Shown here: positions 20,174 to 30,017 of the stretch, piece by piece
Numbering within the stretch: the stretch's first letter is position 1
Layout of the letters: each line of letters opens with the position of its first letter
Origin: Nocardioides iriomotensis
GTDB lineage: Bacteria > Actinomycetota > Actinomycetes > Propionibacteriales > Nocardioidaceae
Length of the DNA: 64,000 bases
NCBI RefSeq assembly: GCF_004168035.1
Contig: NZ_SDPU01000034.1
Span: 208,792 to 272,791, forward strand
Reading direction: 5' to 3'
The notes under the pieces: generated by a model
The model's database searches: none
Seen by the model: the letters and a program-made list of their open reading frames with translations, nothing else
Told to the model about the DNA's origin: nothing
Made by a program: the position numbers and the translations under genes

Positions 20174-21237
20174 TGGCACACCAGTGGCGGGGCGTCCTCG
20201 AGGAGTACGGCGACCGGATGTCGCTGCCCGAGGGCACCCCGACCATCACGCTGCGCGAGGGCGGCACCCCGATGGTTGACAGCCGCTGGCTGTCCGGCCT
20301 GCTCGACGCCGAGGTGTGGCTCAAGGTCGAGGGCGACAACCCGACCGGGTCCTTCAAGGACCGCGGCATGACCGTCGCCCTGTCCGTCGCCGTCGGCCAG
20401 GGCGCCGAGGCGGTGGTCTGCGCGTCGACCGGCAACACGTCGGCGTCGATGGCGGCCTACGCCGCCAAGGCCGGGATCAAGCCGCTCGTGCTGGTGCCGC
20501 AGGGCAAGATCGCCGCCGGCAAGCTGGCCCAGGCGATCGTGCACGGCGCCCAGGTGATCATGGTGCGCGGCAACTTCGACGACTGCCTGCGGATGTCGCG
20601 CGAGCTGGCCGAGCACTACCCGGTCGCCCTGGTGAACTCCGTGAACCCGATGCGCCTCGAGGGCCAGAAGACCGCGTCGTTCGAGATCGTCGACTTCCTC
20701 GGCGACGCCCCCGAGCTGCACGTGCTGCCGGTGGGCAACGCCGGCAACGTGTCGGCGTACTGGAAGGGCTACGTCGAGTCCGAGAAGGCCGGGGCCAGCA
20801 GCCGCCGCCCGCGCATGCTCGGCTGGCAGGCCGCCGGTGCCGCCCCCCTCGTCCTCGGCGAGCCGGTCGCCCACCCCGAGACGGTCGCCTCCGCGATCCG
20901 CATCGGCAACCCGGCGTCCTGGCACCTCGCGGTGGCCGCGCGCGACGAGTCCGAGGGCTCGTTCCGCGCGATCGACGACGACGCGATCCTCGCCGCGCAG
21001 CGCGAGCTGGCCGCGCGCGACGGCGTCTTCGTCGAGCCCGCGTCGGCCGCCGGCGTCGCCGGCCTCCTCCGCGACCACGCCGACGGCGTCTCCTACGCCG
21101 GCCGGCAGGTCGTCGTCACCGTCACCGGCCACGGCCTCAAGGACATCGACACCGCGCTGTCCACGTTCACCGACCTCGTCGACACCGTCGTCGACGCCGA
21201 CGTCGACGCCGCCGCGGCGGCCGCGGGACTGCGTTGA
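20173..21237 (+). CDS. thrC: Threonine synthase
   Basis: A 354-residue PLP fold-type II enzyme that converts O-phosphohomoserine to threonine. Lys62 in [11 protein letters not shown] is the PLP lysine; [14 protein letters not shown] and the glycine-rich [16 protein letters not shown] loop bind the cofactor phosphate. The length fits the short prokaryotic form. It overlaps hom upstream by one base and thrB downstream by one base (TGATG at both junctions), a compact hom-thrC-thrB operon. Confidence 0.97.
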   Translation: MAHQWRGVLEEYGDRMSLPEGTPTITLREGGTPMVDSRWLSGLLDAEVWLKVEGDNPTGSFKDRGMTVALSVAVGQGAEAVVCASTGNTSASMAAYAAKAGIKPLVLVPQGKIAAGKLAQAIVHGAQVIMVRGNFDDCLRMSRELAEHYPVALVNSVNPMRLEGQKTASFEIVDFLGDAPELHVLPVGNAGNVSAYWKGYVESEKAGASSRRPRMLGWQAAGAAPLVLGEPVAHPETVASAIRIGNPASWHLAVAARDESEGSFRAIDDDAILAAQRELAARDGVFVEPASAAGVAGLLRDHADGVSYAGRQVVVTVTGHGLKDIDTALSTFTDLVDTVVDADVDAAAAAAGLR

Positions 21238-22142
21238 TGCCCACCCTGCTTCCCGGACCGGTCACCGTCACCGTGCCCGCCACCAGCGCGAACCTCGGCC
21301 CCGGGTACGACGCCCTCGGCCTCGCGCTGAGCCTGCGCGACACCGTCACCGCCGAGGTCGTCGACGGCCCGGGCTCGGTCGTGGTACGCGGCGAGGGGGC
21401 GGGCGCCGTACCCCTCGACGACAGCCACCTCGTCCGCCGCGCCATGCAGCGCGCGTTCGACGCGATGGGCTGCGGCACCCCGTCGATCCGGCTCACCTGC
21501 GACAACGTCATCCCGCACGGCCGCGGGCTCGGCTCGTCGTCCGCCGCGATCGTCGCCGGCGTCTGCGCCGCGCGCGGTCTGGTCGGCGGAGGGTCGCTGC
21601 TGATGGACGACGACGCGGTCTTCGCGCTCACCGCCGAGATCGAGGGCCACCCGGACAACGTGGCGCCCGCGTTCTTCGGCGGGTTCACCGTCGCCTGGGG
21701 GAGCGGCGGCCGGTTCCACGCCACCAACGCGTCGGTCGACCCGCGGGTCGCCGCGGTCGCGTTCGTCCCGCCCGACCCCGTCGAGACGACGGTCGCGCGC
21801 GGTCTGCTCCCGGCCCAGGTGCCGCACGCGGACGCGGCTTTCAACGTCGGCCGGGCCGCGCTGCTGGTCGCCGCGCTCGGCGGGCGGCCGGAGCTGCTGC
21901 TCGAGGCGACCGAGGACCGGCTGCACCAGGACCAGCGGGCGCCCGCCATGCCGGGCACGGCCGCCCTGGTCAAGGAGCTGCGCGCCGACGGGCTTCCCGC
22001 GTTCGTGTCGGGGGCGGGCCCGACCGTGCTCGTGCTGACCGACCCGCTCGCCCAGGCGGGCGTCGCGGCGCGGGTTCCGGACGGCTGGCGGGTGCACACC
22101 CTGGCGGTCGAGTCGCAGGGCGCCGTCGTCACGGAGGGCTGA
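21237..22142 (+). CDS. thrB: Homoserine kinase
   Basis: A 301-residue GHMP-family kinase that phosphorylates homoserine, making the substrate of ThrC. The ATP loop GRGLGSSSAAIVAGV lies near residues 96-110; the N-terminal PATSANLGPGYDALGLAL and C-terminal SGAGPTVLVL motifs are typical. It is the last gene of the hom-thrC-thrB operon and is followed by a leader region of about 300 bases before rho. Confidence 0.96.
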   Translation: MPTLLPGPVTVTVPATSANLGPGYDALGLALSLRDTVTAEVVDGPGSVVVRGEGAGAVPLDDSHLVRRAMQRAFDAMGCGTPSIRLTCDNVIPHGRGLGSSSAAIVAGVCAARGLVGGGSLLMDDDAVFALTAEIEGHPDNVAPAFFGGFTVAWGSGGRFHATNASVDPRVAAVAFVPPDPVETTVARGLLPAQVPHADAAFNVGRAALLVAALGGRPELLLEATEDRLHQDQRAPAMPGTAALVKELRADGLPAFVSGAGPTVLVLTDPLAQAGVAARVPDGWRVHTLAVESQGAVVTEG

Positions 22143-22438
22143 TCCGGCGAGCATTCGCGGGACTCTTCGCGGGAACAGCGCGCGGTGTGTCGGTGTTGTA
22201 ACAGTTGCGGACCGCCGTACCCGATGGTGTTAGTCTGCCGCTGCGCGAGCGAATCGTGGGGTCCCACGGTCCGAGCTTTCCGATCCAGCTCCCACGATCC
22301 CTCTCCGAGCGCACTCTTCCTCTCGCTCTACTTCACGCGACGCGTGCGACGCGTCGCCGTGGCGCTCTGCGACGGGATCGACCAACACACGGCCGCTCGG
22401 GTGTCTCCCGACCGGCCTGGACGTGGGAAGGACCTCAC
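22143..22438 (+). promoter_or_regulatory. Long intergenic leader of rho with probable promoter and C-rich segment
   Basis: There is no convincing gene in these 296 bases. A likely minus-10 TAGTCT lies at 22231-22236, with TTGCGG 20 bases before it, which would give a leader of about 200 nt. Inside it, CGTGG/CCACG can pair around 22256-22269. The stretch 22281-22337 contains 27 C and only 8 G, unusual here, and resembles Rho-loading (rut) sequence. Autogenous control of rho through premature termination is known in E. coli; the same here is inference. Confidence 0.45.
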
Positions 22439-24241
22439 GTGACCGACACGACCACCCCCATCCCCGAGACCGCCCCCGCCGCCAAGAAGCGTGCGGGCGG
22501 ACTGAGCGGGATGCTGCTCCCCGAGCTCAAGCAGCTCGCCGGTGGGCTGGGTATCAAGGGCGCCGGCGGCATGCGCAAGAGCCAGCTGATCGACGCCATC
22601 CGGGCCGCCCAGGGCGGCGGCCAGCCGGACCGCTCCGCGGCGAAGGCGAGCCAGGACGACGCGGGCGACCGGCCCGCGAAGGCGCCGAAGAACGACCGCG
22701 CCGACAAGACCGAGAAGACCGACAAGCCGGAGAAGGCCGCGCAGGCCGAGAAGGCTGACAAGAACAACACCAGGACCGAGCAGTCCGACAAGCGCCCCGA
22801 GCAGTCCGGCAAGTCCGGGCAGCCCGAGCAGGCCGAGCAGAAGGACCGCGGCGGCCAGCAGAACGACCGCGGCGGCCAGCCGAACGACCGTGCCGACCGT
22901 GGTCAGCAGCAGAACGACCGCGGCGGTCAGCAGCAGAACCAGGGCAACGACGACGGCGGCAGCCGCCGGAACCGTCGCCGCCGCGGCCGGGACCGGGACC
23001 GCGAGCGCCCCACCAGCAGCAACCAGCGCAGCAGCGGCGGCCGCGAGCCGGACACCCAGATCCTCGAGGACGACGTGCTGCTGCCGGTCGCCGGCATCCT
23101 CGACGTGCTCGACAACTACGCGTTCGTCCGCACCAGCGGCTACCTGCCCGGCCCCGACGACGTGTACGTCTCGCTGTCGATGGTGCGCAAGTTCGGCCTG
23201 CGCCGCGGCGACGCGGTCACCGGCCAGGTGCGCCAGCAGCGCGAGGGGGAGCGCAAGGAGAAGTTCAACCCGCTGGTCCGGATCGACACCATCAACGGTG
23301 GCGACCCGGAGGGTGCCAAGCACCGGGTGGAGTTCCAGAAGCTCACCCCGCTGTACGCCTCCGAGCGGCTGCGCCTGGAGACCGAGTCGACCAACCTGAT
23401 CGGCCGCGTCATCGACATCGCCGCCCCGATCGGCAAGGGCCAGCGCGGCCTCATCGTCTCCCCGCCCAAGGCCGGCAAGACGATGATCATGCAGTCGATC
23501 GCCAACTCGATCACGACCAACAACCCCGAGTGCCACCTGATGATCGTCCTCGTCGACGAGCGTCCGGAGGAGGTCACCGACTTCCAGCGCACGGTGAAGG
23601 GCGAGGTCATCGCGTCGACGTTCGACCGTCCCGCCACCGACCACACCTCGGTCGCGGAGCTGGCCATCGAGCGCGCCAAGCGTCTCGTCGAGCTCGGCCA
23701 CGACGTCGTCGTGCTGCTCGACGGCATCACTCGCCTCGGCCGCGCGTACAACCTGGCGGCCCCCGCCAGCGGCCGGATCCTCTCCGGTGGTGTCGACTCG
23801 TCGGCGCTGTACCCGCCGAAGAAGTTCTTCGGCGCCGCCCGCAACATCGAGGACGGCGGCTCCCTGACCATCCTCGCCACCGCCCTCATCGAGACCGGTT
23901 CCAAGATGGACGAGGTCATCTTCGAGGAGTTCAAGGGCACCGGGAACATGGAGCTCCGGCTCCGCCGCGAGTTCGCCGACAAGCGGATCTTCCCGGCCAT
24001 CGACGCCGTCCAGTCGGGCACGCGCCGCGAGGAGCTCCTGATGAGCAAGGAGGAGCTCCAGATCGTCTGGAAGCTCCGCCGCGTCCTCTCCGGCCTCGAC
24101 GGCCAGCAGGCCCTCGAGCTGCTGCTCGAGCGGCTGAAGAAGTCGCAGAGCAACATCGAGTTCCTGATGCAGGTGCAGAAGACCACGCCCACCGCGAACG
24201 GCAACGGTCACGCGCAGCACGGGCACGGCCACAACGACTGA
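22439..24241 (+). CDS. rho: Transcription termination factor Rho
   Basis: A 600-residue hexameric RNA helicase. A Rho_N helical domain (about 18-60, LLPELKQLAGGLGIKGAGGMRKSQLID) is followed by a long low-complexity insert (about 65-200) rich in K, E, D, Q, N, G and ending in an arginine run (SRRNRRRRGRDRDRER). Then come the cold-shock-like RNA-binding domain, the Walker A SPPKAGKTMIM, Walker B LMIVLVDERPEEV, and the Q and R loops. The insert is typical of high-GC actinobacteria and adds RNA affinity. A GTG start with GGAAGGA 7-8 bases upstream is chosen; the reading frame stays open upstream, but that part does not look like Rho. Confidence 0.97.
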   Translation: MTDTTTPIPETAPAAKKRAGGLSGMLLPELKQLAGGLGIKGAGGMRKSQLIDAIRAAQGGGQPDRSAAKASQDDAGDRPAKAPKNDRADKTEKTDKPEKAAQAEKADKNNTRTEQSDKRPEQSGKSGQPEQAEQKDRGGQQNDRGGQPNDRADRGQQQNDRGGQQQNQGNDDGGSRRNRRRRGRDRDRERPTSSNQRSSGGREPDTQILEDDVLLPVAGILDVLDNYAFVRTSGYLPGPDDVYVSLSMVRKFGLRRGDAVTGQVRQQREGERKEKFNPLVRIDTINGGDPEGAKHRVEFQKLTPLYASERLRLETESTNLIGRVIDIAAPIGKGQRGLIVSPPKAGKTMIMQSIANSITTNNPECHLMIVLVDERPEEVTDFQRTVKGEVIASTFDRPATDHTSVAELAIERAKRLVELGHDVVVLLDGITRLGRAYNLAAPASGRILSGGVDSSALYPPKKFFGAARNIEDGGSLTILATALIETGSKMDEVIFEEFKGTGNMELRLRREFADKRIFPAIDAVQSGTRREELLMSKEELQIVWKLRRVLSGLDGQQALELLLERLKKSQSNIEFLMQVQKTTPTANGNGHAQHGHGHND

Positions 24242-24270
24242 CGACTATCCACAGAACTTCCCGGCCTGTT

Positions 24271-24334
24271 CCTGCACTTCCAGGGCGTTGCAACGCCCTG
24301 GAAGCGCAGGAGTCCCTGGTGAACCAGGGACTCC
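24271..24334 (+). terminator. Two adjacent strong hairpins downstream of rho
   Basis: Hairpin 1: CCTGC (24271-24275) pairs with GCAGG (24306-24310) around a perfect 28-base palindrome at 24277-24304 centred on CGTTGCAACG. Hairpin 2: GGAGTCCCTGGT/ACCAGGGACTCC, 12 bp with a 2-base loop (24309-24334). They share the bases around 24309-24310, so they may compete. Neither has a T tract, as is common for actinobacterial terminators. They begin 30 bases after the rho stop and probably end the rho transcript and insulate the exporter gene. Confidence 0.65.
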
Positions 24335-24386
24335 GACACGCCGGACGCCGGGAATAGTCCACACGCCGGGGGACTTGAGGGGACAC

Positions 24387-25643
24387 GTGGAGACGGTGAC
24401 CCAGCGCCCTGGTACGACGCGGACCCGGCCGCCCGCGCACGGGCTGAGCCGCGGCCGGCACGTCCAGCTGATCGTCGTGCTGGGCAGCCTGATCGCGCTC
24501 GGTCCGCTGACGATCGACATGTACCTCCCGGCGTTCCCGCAGCTCGCCGACGAGCTCGACGCGTCGGCGGCGTCGGTCCAGCTCACGCTGACCGGCATGC
24601 TCGGCGGTCTGGCGTTCGGCCAGCTCGTGATCGGGCCGCTGTCGGACGCGTTCGGGCGTCGCAGGCCGCTGCTGGCCGGGCTCGTCGTGCACGCGCTGGC
24701 GTCGCTGCTCTGCGCGGTCGCGCCGAACATCGCGGTGCTCAGCGTCGTGCGTGTGCTGCAGGGGTTCGCGGGCGCCGCGATCTCGGTGGTCGCGCTGGCG
24801 ACCGTGCGCGACCTGTTCAGCGGTGTCGCCGTCGCGCGCACGATGTCGCGGCTGATGCTGGTGATCGGCCTGGCGCCGATCGTCGCGCCGTCGATCGGCG
24901 GGTTCATCCTGCAGGTCACCGACTGGCGCGGCATCTTCTTCGTGCTCGCGGGCGCGGCCGTCGTCCTGATCGGGGTCGCGCTGGTGGGACTGCGGGAGAC
25001 GCTGCCCGTCGAGCGCCGGCGCTCCGCGCGGGTCGGCGCGACGCTGCGCACCTACCGCTCGCTGCTGTCCGACCGGACCTTCGTCGCGCTCGTGCTGGTG
25101 GCCGGCCTGTCGTTCTCCTCGCTGTTCGTCTACGTCTCCGGGGCGTCGTTCGTGCTCCAGGAGGGCTTCGGCCTGGACGCCCGGACCTTCGGCCTCGTCT
25201 TCGGCGCCAACTCCGCGGCGCTCACCATCGCCTCGCAGCTCAACCCGACGCTGATCCGGCGGTTCGGCCCGGCCAACGTGCTCACCGGGGCGATCCTGGT
25301 CTCGATGGCCGCGGCGGTGGCGCTGCTGGTGGCCGGGCTGGCCGGTGGGGGACTGGTGACGGTCCTCGTGCCGCTGATGGTCGTCCTCGCCTCGGCCGGC
25401 CTCGCGATGCCCAACACCCCGGCGCTGGCGCTCAACCGGCACGGCGAGGCGGCGGGTACGGCGTCCGCGATGCTCGGCTGCGTCCAGTTCGGCGTCGGCG
25501 CGCTGGTCGCCCCGCTGGTGGGCGTGCTGGGCAGCACGACGGCGGCGCCGATGGGCGCGGTGATGCTGACCGTGACGGGGCTGGCGGCGCTGCTGATGTT
25601 CGCCGTCGTCCGCCGCGACCCGACCGTGCAGGCGGTCCGCTGA
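24387..25643 (+). CDS. Multidrug efflux MFS transporter, Bcr/CflA type
   Basis: A 418-residue, 12-TM drug:H+ antiporter. TM1 has the family motif [15 protein letters not shown]; loop 2-3 has [14 protein letters not shown] (motif A); TM4 has [17 protein letters not shown]5 has [12 protein letters not shown] (motif C). The GTG start at 24387 is preceded by TTGAGGGG, a good ribosome site; an in-frame ATG upstream lies within the hairpin region and is unlikely. Members export bicyclomycin, chloramphenicol or cysteine; bicyclomycin targets Rho, whose gene is next door, but that may be coincidence. Confidence 0.92.
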   Translation: METVTQRPGTTRTRPPAHGLSRGRHVQLIVVLGSLIALGPLTIDMYLPAFPQLADELDASAASVQLTLTGMLGGLAFGQLVIGPLSDAFGRRRPLLAGLVVHALASLLCAVAPNIAVLSVVRVLQGFAGAAISVVALATVRDLFSGVAVARTMSRLMLVIGLAPIVAPSIGGFILQVTDWRGIFFVLAGAAVVLIGVALVGLRETLPVERRRSARVGATLRTYRSLLSDRTFVALVLVAGLSFSSLFVYVSGASFVLQEGFGLDARTFGLVFGANSAALTIASQLNPTLIRRFGPANVLTGAILVSMAAAVALLVAGLAGGGLVTVLVPLMVVLASAGLAMPNTPALALNRHGEAAGTASAMLGCVQFGVGALVAPLVGVLGSTTAAPMGAVMLTVTGLAALLMFAVVRRDPTVQAVR

Positions 25644-25789
25644 CCGGGTTCCGACACCCGTCGCACGGCCCCGACGTCGCGGAATTAGGTCGGCGCCGCA
25701 GTTGTTTGGCAGACTGTATGGCTGGTTCCGGTTCACGCCGTGAGCACTCGCGCTCCGGCGACCCGGCGACTGCACCTCGAGAGGAAACC

Positions 25790-26011
25790 ATGAAGAAGGA
25801 CATCCACCCGGACTACGTGTCCACCCAGGTCACCTGCACCTGTGGCAACACGTTCACCACCCGCAGCACCGCGAAGAGCGGCGTCATCCACGCCGACGTC
25901 TGCTCGCAGTGCCACCCGTTCTACACCGGCAAGCAGAAGATCCTCGACACCGGCGGCCGCGTCGCCCGCTTCGAGGCCCGCTACGCCAAGAAGGACGCTG
26001 CCAAGAAGTAG
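25790..26011 (+). CDS. rpmE: 50S ribosomal protein L31, zinc-binding type
   Basis: A 73-residue ribosomal protein. Four cysteines (16 and 18 in TCTCGN; 38 and 41 in CSQC) form the zinc ribbon, so this is the C+ form that binds zinc, not the zinc-independent paralogue made under Zur control. The ATG is preceded by GAGAGGAAACC. A strong terminator follows. Position between rho and prfA is conserved in actinobacteria as I recall. Confidence 0.97.
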   Translation: MKKDIHPDYVSTQVTCTCGNTFTTRSTAKSGVIHADVCSQCHPFYTGKQKILDTGGRVARFEARYAKKDAAKK

Positions 26012-26018
26012 CGACCGC

Positions 26019-26060
26019 GACAGCGCCGGCTCCCCGTCCACACAGGGGACCGGCGCTGTC
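26019..26060 (+). terminator. Intrinsic terminator after rpmE
   Basis: GACAGCGCCGG-C-TCCCC pairs with GGGGA-CCGGCGCTGTC, a 16-bp stem with one bulged C and a 9-base loop, followed by TGTTTGT. It starts 7 bases after the rpmE stop, and the T-rich tail makes it the clearest Rho-independent terminator in the window. Confidence 0.85.
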
Positions 26061-26074
26061 TGTTTGTCACGGGC

Positions 26075-26099
26075 GGTGGTCTCGACGAGCTGGACCACC
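26075..26099 (+). repeat. Dispersed 24-25 bp palindromic repeat, copy 1 (diverged)
   Basis: GGTGGTC and GACCACC flank TCGACGAGCTG. It is a variant of the element seen at 33424 and 51878 and lies in the rpmE-prfA gap. The outer 7 bp are perfectly complementary. Confidence 0.6.
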
Positions 26100-26118
26100 C
26101 GGAGCAAGAGGAGGAGCG

Positions 26119-27207
26119 GTGTTCGAGGCGGTCGACGGCCTGGTCACGGAGCACCGTGAGCTGGAGACCCGGCTCGCCGACCCCGCGATCCACGCCGACC
26201 AGGGGCTCGCGAAGCGGCTGAACCAGCGGTACGCCGAGCTCTCCGCCATCGTCCGGACGTACGACGAGTGGCAGCAGCTCGGCGACGACGTCGAGGCCGC
26301 CCGGGAGCTCGCGCACGAGGACGAGTCGTTCGCCGAGGAGGCCGAGCAGCTCGCCGAGCGCCGTGTCGCCACCGAGGAGCGGCTGCGGCACCTGCTCGTC
26401 CCGCGCGACCCCGCCGACTCCAAGGACGCGATCCTCGAGATCAAGTCCGGCGAGGGCGGTGAGGAGTCCGCGCTGTTCGCGGGCGACCTGCTCCGGATGT
26501 ACTCCCGCTACGCCGAGCGCCGCGGCTGGAAGACCGAGCAGCTCGACGCCACCGAGTCCGACCTCGGCGGCTTCAAGTCAGTCACGGTCGCGGTCAAGGC
26601 CAAGGGCGCGCCCGAGCCCGGCGAGGCGCCGTACGCGCTGCTGAAGTTCGAGGGCGGCGTGCACCGCGTCCAGCGCGTGCCGGTCACCGAGAGCCAGGGC
26701 CGGGTGCACACCTCGGCCGCCGGGGTGCTGGTGATGCCCGAGGCCGAGCAGGTGGACGTGACGATCGAGGAGAAGGACATCCGGATCGACGTGTTCCGGT
26801 CGTCCGGCCCCGGCGGCCAGTCGGTCAACACCACCGACTCCGCGGTCCGGATCACCCACCTGCCGACCGGCATCGTCGTGTCCTGCCAGAACGAGAAGAG
26901 CCAGCTCCAGAACCGCGAGCAGGCCATGCGCATCCTGCGCTCCCGCCTGCTGCAGGCCGCCCAGGACGCCGCCGACGCCGAGGCCTCTGACGCGCGCCGC
27001 TCCCAGGTCCGCACCGTCGACCGGTCCGAGCGGATCCGCACCTACAACTTCCCGGAGAACCGCATCTCCGACCACCGCACCGGCTACAAGGCCTACAACC
27101 TCGACGCGGTGCTCGACGGCGACCTCGAGCCGGTCGTCACCTCCGCGGTCGAGGCCGACCTCGCCGCCCGCCTCGACGCCCTGGAGCCGGAGCAGTCGAC
27201 GTCGTGA
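26119..27207 (+). CDS. prfA: Peptide chain release factor 1
   Basis: A 362-residue class I release factor for UAA and UAG. The GGQ motif is present in [17 protein letters not shown] (about residues 230-246), the target of methylation by the next gene product, PrmC. The [19 protein letters not shown] segment holds the domain-2 region expected to carry the tripeptide anticodon. The GTG start has AGGAG upstream (AAGAGGAGGAGCG). Its stop overlaps the prmC start (GTGA), giving translational coupling with its modifying enzyme. Confidence 0.97.
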   Translation: MFEAVDGLVTEHRELETRLADPAIHADQGLAKRLNQRYAELSAIVRTYDEWQQLGDDVEAARELAHEDESFAEEAEQLAERRVATEERLRHLLVPRDPADSKDAILEIKSGEGGEESALFAGDLLRMYSRYAERRGWKTEQLDATESDLGGFKSVTVAVKAKGAPEPGEAPYALLKFEGGVHRVQRVPVTESQGRVHTSAAGVLVMPEAEQVDVTIEEKDIRIDVFRSSGPGGQSVNTTDSAVRITHLPTGIVVSCQNEKSQLQNREQAMRILRSRLLQAAQDAADAEASDARRSQVRTVDRSERIRTYNFPENRISDHRTGYKAYNLDAVLDGDLEPVVTSAVEADLAARLDALEPEQSTS

Positions 27208-28058
27208 CCGGTCGCCGCGCACTCGTCAAGGGGGCGGCGCTCCGGCTGGCCCGGGCCGGGGTGGCCAGTCCCGAGCACGACGCCGCCGAGCTGCTCGCCC
27301 ACGTGCTGGGCACGACCCGCGGCAACCTGCCGCTCTCCGACGAAGTCGACGCCGCGCAGGCCGCCGCCTACGAGGACCTGGTGGGCCGGCGCGAGGCCCG
27401 CGAGCCGCTCCAGCACCTGGTCGGCTCCGCCGCCTTCCGGTACGTCGAGCTGGCGGTCGGCCCGGGCGTCTTCACGCCCCGGCCCGAGACCGAGCTGCTC
27501 GCCGGCTGGGGCGTCGACCGCGCCCGCGACGTGCTCGCCTCGGGGCGCACCCCCGTCGTCGTCGACCTCTGCACCGGCTCCGGCGCGATCGCGCTCAGCC
27601 TCGCGACCGAGGTGCCCGAGGCGGTCGTGCACGCCGTCGAGCTGAGCGAGGACGCCTTCGTCTGGGCGCAGCGCAACCTCGCCGGATCGGGCGTGGACCT
27701 GCGCCAGGGCGACCTGGCCGACGCCTTCCCCGACCTCGACGGCACCGTCGACGTCCTGCTCTGCAACCCGCCGTACATCCCGCTCGAGGCCTATGAGTCC
27801 GTCGCGCAGGAGGCGCGCGACCACGACCCGCACCTCGCGCTGTTCTCCGGGGACGACGGCCTCGACGCGATCCGGGCGCTCGAGGTGACCGCCGCAAGGC
27901 TGCTGCGCGACGGCGGCGTCGTCGGGGCCGAGCACGCCGACGTGCAGGGCGAGGTCGCGCCGGCGGTGTTCCGGCGCACCGGCCGGTGGCGCGAGGTGAC
28001 CGACCACGACGACCTCGCGGGCCGCAACCGCTACCTGACCGCGCGACTGGCACGATGA
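27204..28058 (+). CDS. prmC: Release factor glutamine methyltransferase
   Basis: A 284-residue SAM-dependent enzyme that N5-methylates the Gln of the GGQ motif in release factors. The N-terminal helical domain (1-80) precedes a Rossmann methyltransferase fold with [16 protein letters not shown] (about 116-131) and the NPPY catalytic motif in [13 protein letters not shown] (about 186-198). The GTG start overlaps the prfA stop by 4 bases. Confidence 0.96.
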   Translation: MTGRRALVKGAALRLARAGVASPEHDAAELLAHVLGTTRGNLPLSDEVDAAQAAAYEDLVGRREAREPLQHLVGSAAFRYVELAVGPGVFTPRPETELLAGWGVDRARDVLASGRTPVVVDLCTGSGAIALSLATEVPEAVVHAVELSEDAFVWAQRNLAGSGVDLRQGDLADAFPDLDGTVDVLLCNPPYIPLEAYESVAQEARDHDPHLALFSGDDGLDAIRALEVTAARLLRDGGVVGAEHADVQGEVAPAVFRRTGRWREVTDHDDLAGRNRYLTARLAR

Positions 28059-28074
28059 GGACCGTGATCGACGC

Positions 28075-28734
28075 ATGAGCAACCGCTTCGCCACCGACGA
28101 GCCCACCGAGCGCGAGGCCGGCATCGCCGCTGCGGCGCTCGCCGTCCAGCGCGGCCAGCTCGTCGTCCTCCCGACCGACACCGTGTACGGCGTCGGCGCC
28201 GACGCGTTCTCGGCCGACGCCGTGCGCTCCCTGCTGGCCGCCAAGGGCCGCGGCCGCGACATGCCGCCGCCCGTGCTCGTCTCGGCGGCCACGACGCTCG
28301 ACGCCCTCGCGGTCGGGGTGCCGTCCTACGCGCGGGCGCTGATCCAGGAGCTCTGGCCCGGCCCGCTCACGCTCGTGTGCCGGCAGCAGCCGTCCCTGCA
28401 GTGGGACCTCGGCGACACCCGCGGCACCGTCGCGGTCCGGATGCCCGACCACGAGGTCGCACTGGAGCTGCTCTCACGCACCGGGCCGCTGGCCGTGAGC
28501 AGCGCCAACCGCACCGGCCTCAACGCGGCGACCGACGCCGACGCGGCCGAGTCGATGCTGGGGGAGAAGGTCGAGGTGCTGCTCGACTCGGGCCCCACCG
28601 CCGGGGAGGTGCCGTCGACGATCGTCGACGTCACCGGTGACACCGGCCGCGTGCTGCGCCTCGGGGCGGTCTCGCTCGAACGTCTCAACGAGATCGTGTC
28701 CCCGATCGGCGCCACGATCGTCGACGAGGGGTAG
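28075..28734 (+). CDS. L-threonylcarbamoyladenylate synthase (Sua5/YciO/YrdC family)
   Basis: Makes threonylcarbamoyl-AMP from threonine, bicarbonate and ATP for t6A37 in ANN-decoding tRNAs. The 219 residues contain only the YrdC-like domain ([15 protein letters not shown] near 30-44, [14 protein letters not shown] near 58-71, [13 protein letters not shown] near 141-153), so it is the TsaC-size form without a Sua5 C-terminal domain. It starts 17 bases after prmC in the same operon. Confidence 0.93.
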   Translation: MSNRFATDEPTEREAGIAAAALAVQRGQLVVLPTDTVYGVGADAFSADAVRSLLAAKGRGRDMPPPVLVSAATTLDALAVGVPSYARALIQELWPGPLTLVCRQQPSLQWDLGDTRGTVAVRMPDHEVALELLSRTGPLAVSSANRTGLNAATDADAAESMLGEKVEVLLDSGPTAGEVPSTIVDVTGDTGRVLRLGAVSLERLNEIVSPIGATIVDEG

Positions 28735-28744
28735 GCGCCCCGCC

Positions 28745-29875
28745 GTGCGCGAGTACCTCACCGTCTTCCTCGTCGCCGCCACGACGACGTACCTCCTCGG
28801 CGTCTTCGCCCGGGAGATCGCGCTGCGCACCGGCGCCGTCGCCCGCGTGCGCGACCGCGACGTGCACGCGGTGCCGATCCCGTACTTCGGTGGCGTCGCG
28901 ATGCTCGGCGGGCTCACCGCGGCGTACCTCGTCGGGGCCCGGCTGCCGTTCCTCTCCCAGGAGAGCCACGACCAGGTGTTCCGCGACGGCGCGGTGGTGC
29001 TCGTGGCCGGCGCGATGATCTGCCTGCTCGGGGTCGTCGACGACCTGATCGAGATCGACGCGCTGACCAAGCTCGGCGGCCAGCTGCTGGTCGCGGGCGT
29101 GCTCGTCTACAACGACGTGTACTTCTACTACTTCCAGCTGCCCGGCGGCGGCCAGCTCAGCCCCGACCCCGCCCAGATGCAGCTGCTCAGCGTCATCGTC
29201 GTGGTCGCCACGATCAACGCGGTGAACTTCGTCGACGGCCTCGACGGGCTCGCGTCCGGCGTCGTCGGCATCGGCGCGGTCGCGTTCTTCCTGTTCAGCT
29301 ACACCCTGGCCTACGCCAACGACGAGACGCGGGCCATCACCGCGGCGCTGCTCTGTGCGGCGCTCGCCGGCGCCTGCGCCGGGTTCCTGCCGCACAACTT
29401 CTTCCCGGCCCGGCTGTTCATGGGTGACTCCGGGTCGATGCTGATCGGCCTGGTGCTGGCCGCGAGCGCCCTGACGCTCACCGGGCAGTTCCCCGACGCG
29501 CTCGTCACCCAGGGGGCCGGTGCGAGCGACGCGAGCCTGCTGCCGACGCTGCTGCCGATCATCCTGCCGATCTCGATCCTGATCGTGCCGTTCGCGGACC
29601 TGCTGCTCGCCGTCATCCGCCGCACCCGGGCCGGCCGCTCGCCGTTCTCGCCCGACAAGCAGCACCTGCACCACCGGCTGCTGGAGATCGGGCACTCGCA
29701 CCGCCGCGCGGTGCTGATCATGTACCTCTGGGCCGGCCTGATCGCCTTCGGCGGCGTGCTCGCCAGCCTGTACGCCGGCGCCTTCACCACCTACCTGCTC
29801 GTCGTGTGGGTGCTCGTCACGGTCGCGCTGACGTTCGTCGTCCCGCGGCTGCAGCGGCCCTCGACCCGCCTCTGA
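28745..29875 (+). CDS. MraY/WecA-family undecaprenyl-phosphate GlcNAc-1-phosphate transferase
   Basis: A 376-residue polytopic membrane enzyme transferring a UDP-sugar phosphate to the polyprenyl carrier, the first step of wall polymer or arabinogalactan linker synthesis. Conserved Asp motifs are [30 protein letters not shown] and FMGDSGSM; the cytoplasmic [15 protein letters not shown] histidine motif distinguishes WecA/TagO types from MraY. The GTG start lies 11 bases after the preceding stop. In mycobacteria wecA (rfe) sits at the same place, before the atp operon. Confidence 0.92.
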   Translation: MREYLTVFLVAATTTYLLGVFAREIALRTGAVARVRDRDVHAVPIPYFGGVAMLGGLTAAYLVGARLPFLSQESHDQVFRDGAVVLVAGAMICLLGVVDDLIEIDALTKLGGQLLVAGVLVYNDVYFYYFQLPGGGQLSPDPAQMQLLSVIVVVATINAVNFVDGLDGLASGVVGIGAVAFFLFSYTLAYANDETRAITAALLCAALAGACAGFLPHNFFPARLFMGDSGSMLIGLVLAASALTLTGQFPDALVTQGAGASDASLLPTLLPIILPISILIVPFADLLLAVIRRTRAGRSPFSPDKQHLHHRLLEIGHSHRRAVLIMYLWAGLIAFGGVLASLYAGAFTTYLLVVWVLVTVALTFVVPRLQRPSTRL

Positions 29876-29956
29876 CACGCCTCCGACACGCCTCCACCCC
29901 GCCCCTGACAGACCGGGACCAACCGGCGTACAGACCACCGATTTCCGGCCTCAGGG

Positions 29957-29982
29957 GACTTTGTGCTAACTTTCACAAAGTC
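29957..29982 (+). promoter_or_regulatory. Candidate Rex operator (NADH/NAD+ sensor) in the atp promoter
   Basis: GACTTTGTG and CACAAAGTC form a perfect 9-bp inverted repeat with 8-base spacing. The inner 18-mer at 29961-29978, TTGTGCTAACTTTCACAA, matches the Rex consensus TTGTGAAN4TTCACAA at 12 of 14 fixed positions. A possible minus-10 TAACTT (29967-29972) lies inside it, so binding would block transcription of the ATP synthase operon. Rex control of atp genes has been reported in Streptomyces; here it is inferred. Confidence 0.65.
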
Positions 29983-30017
29983 AGCAGGGGCCACCCGGAC
30001 GCACCGTCCGGACCCCA

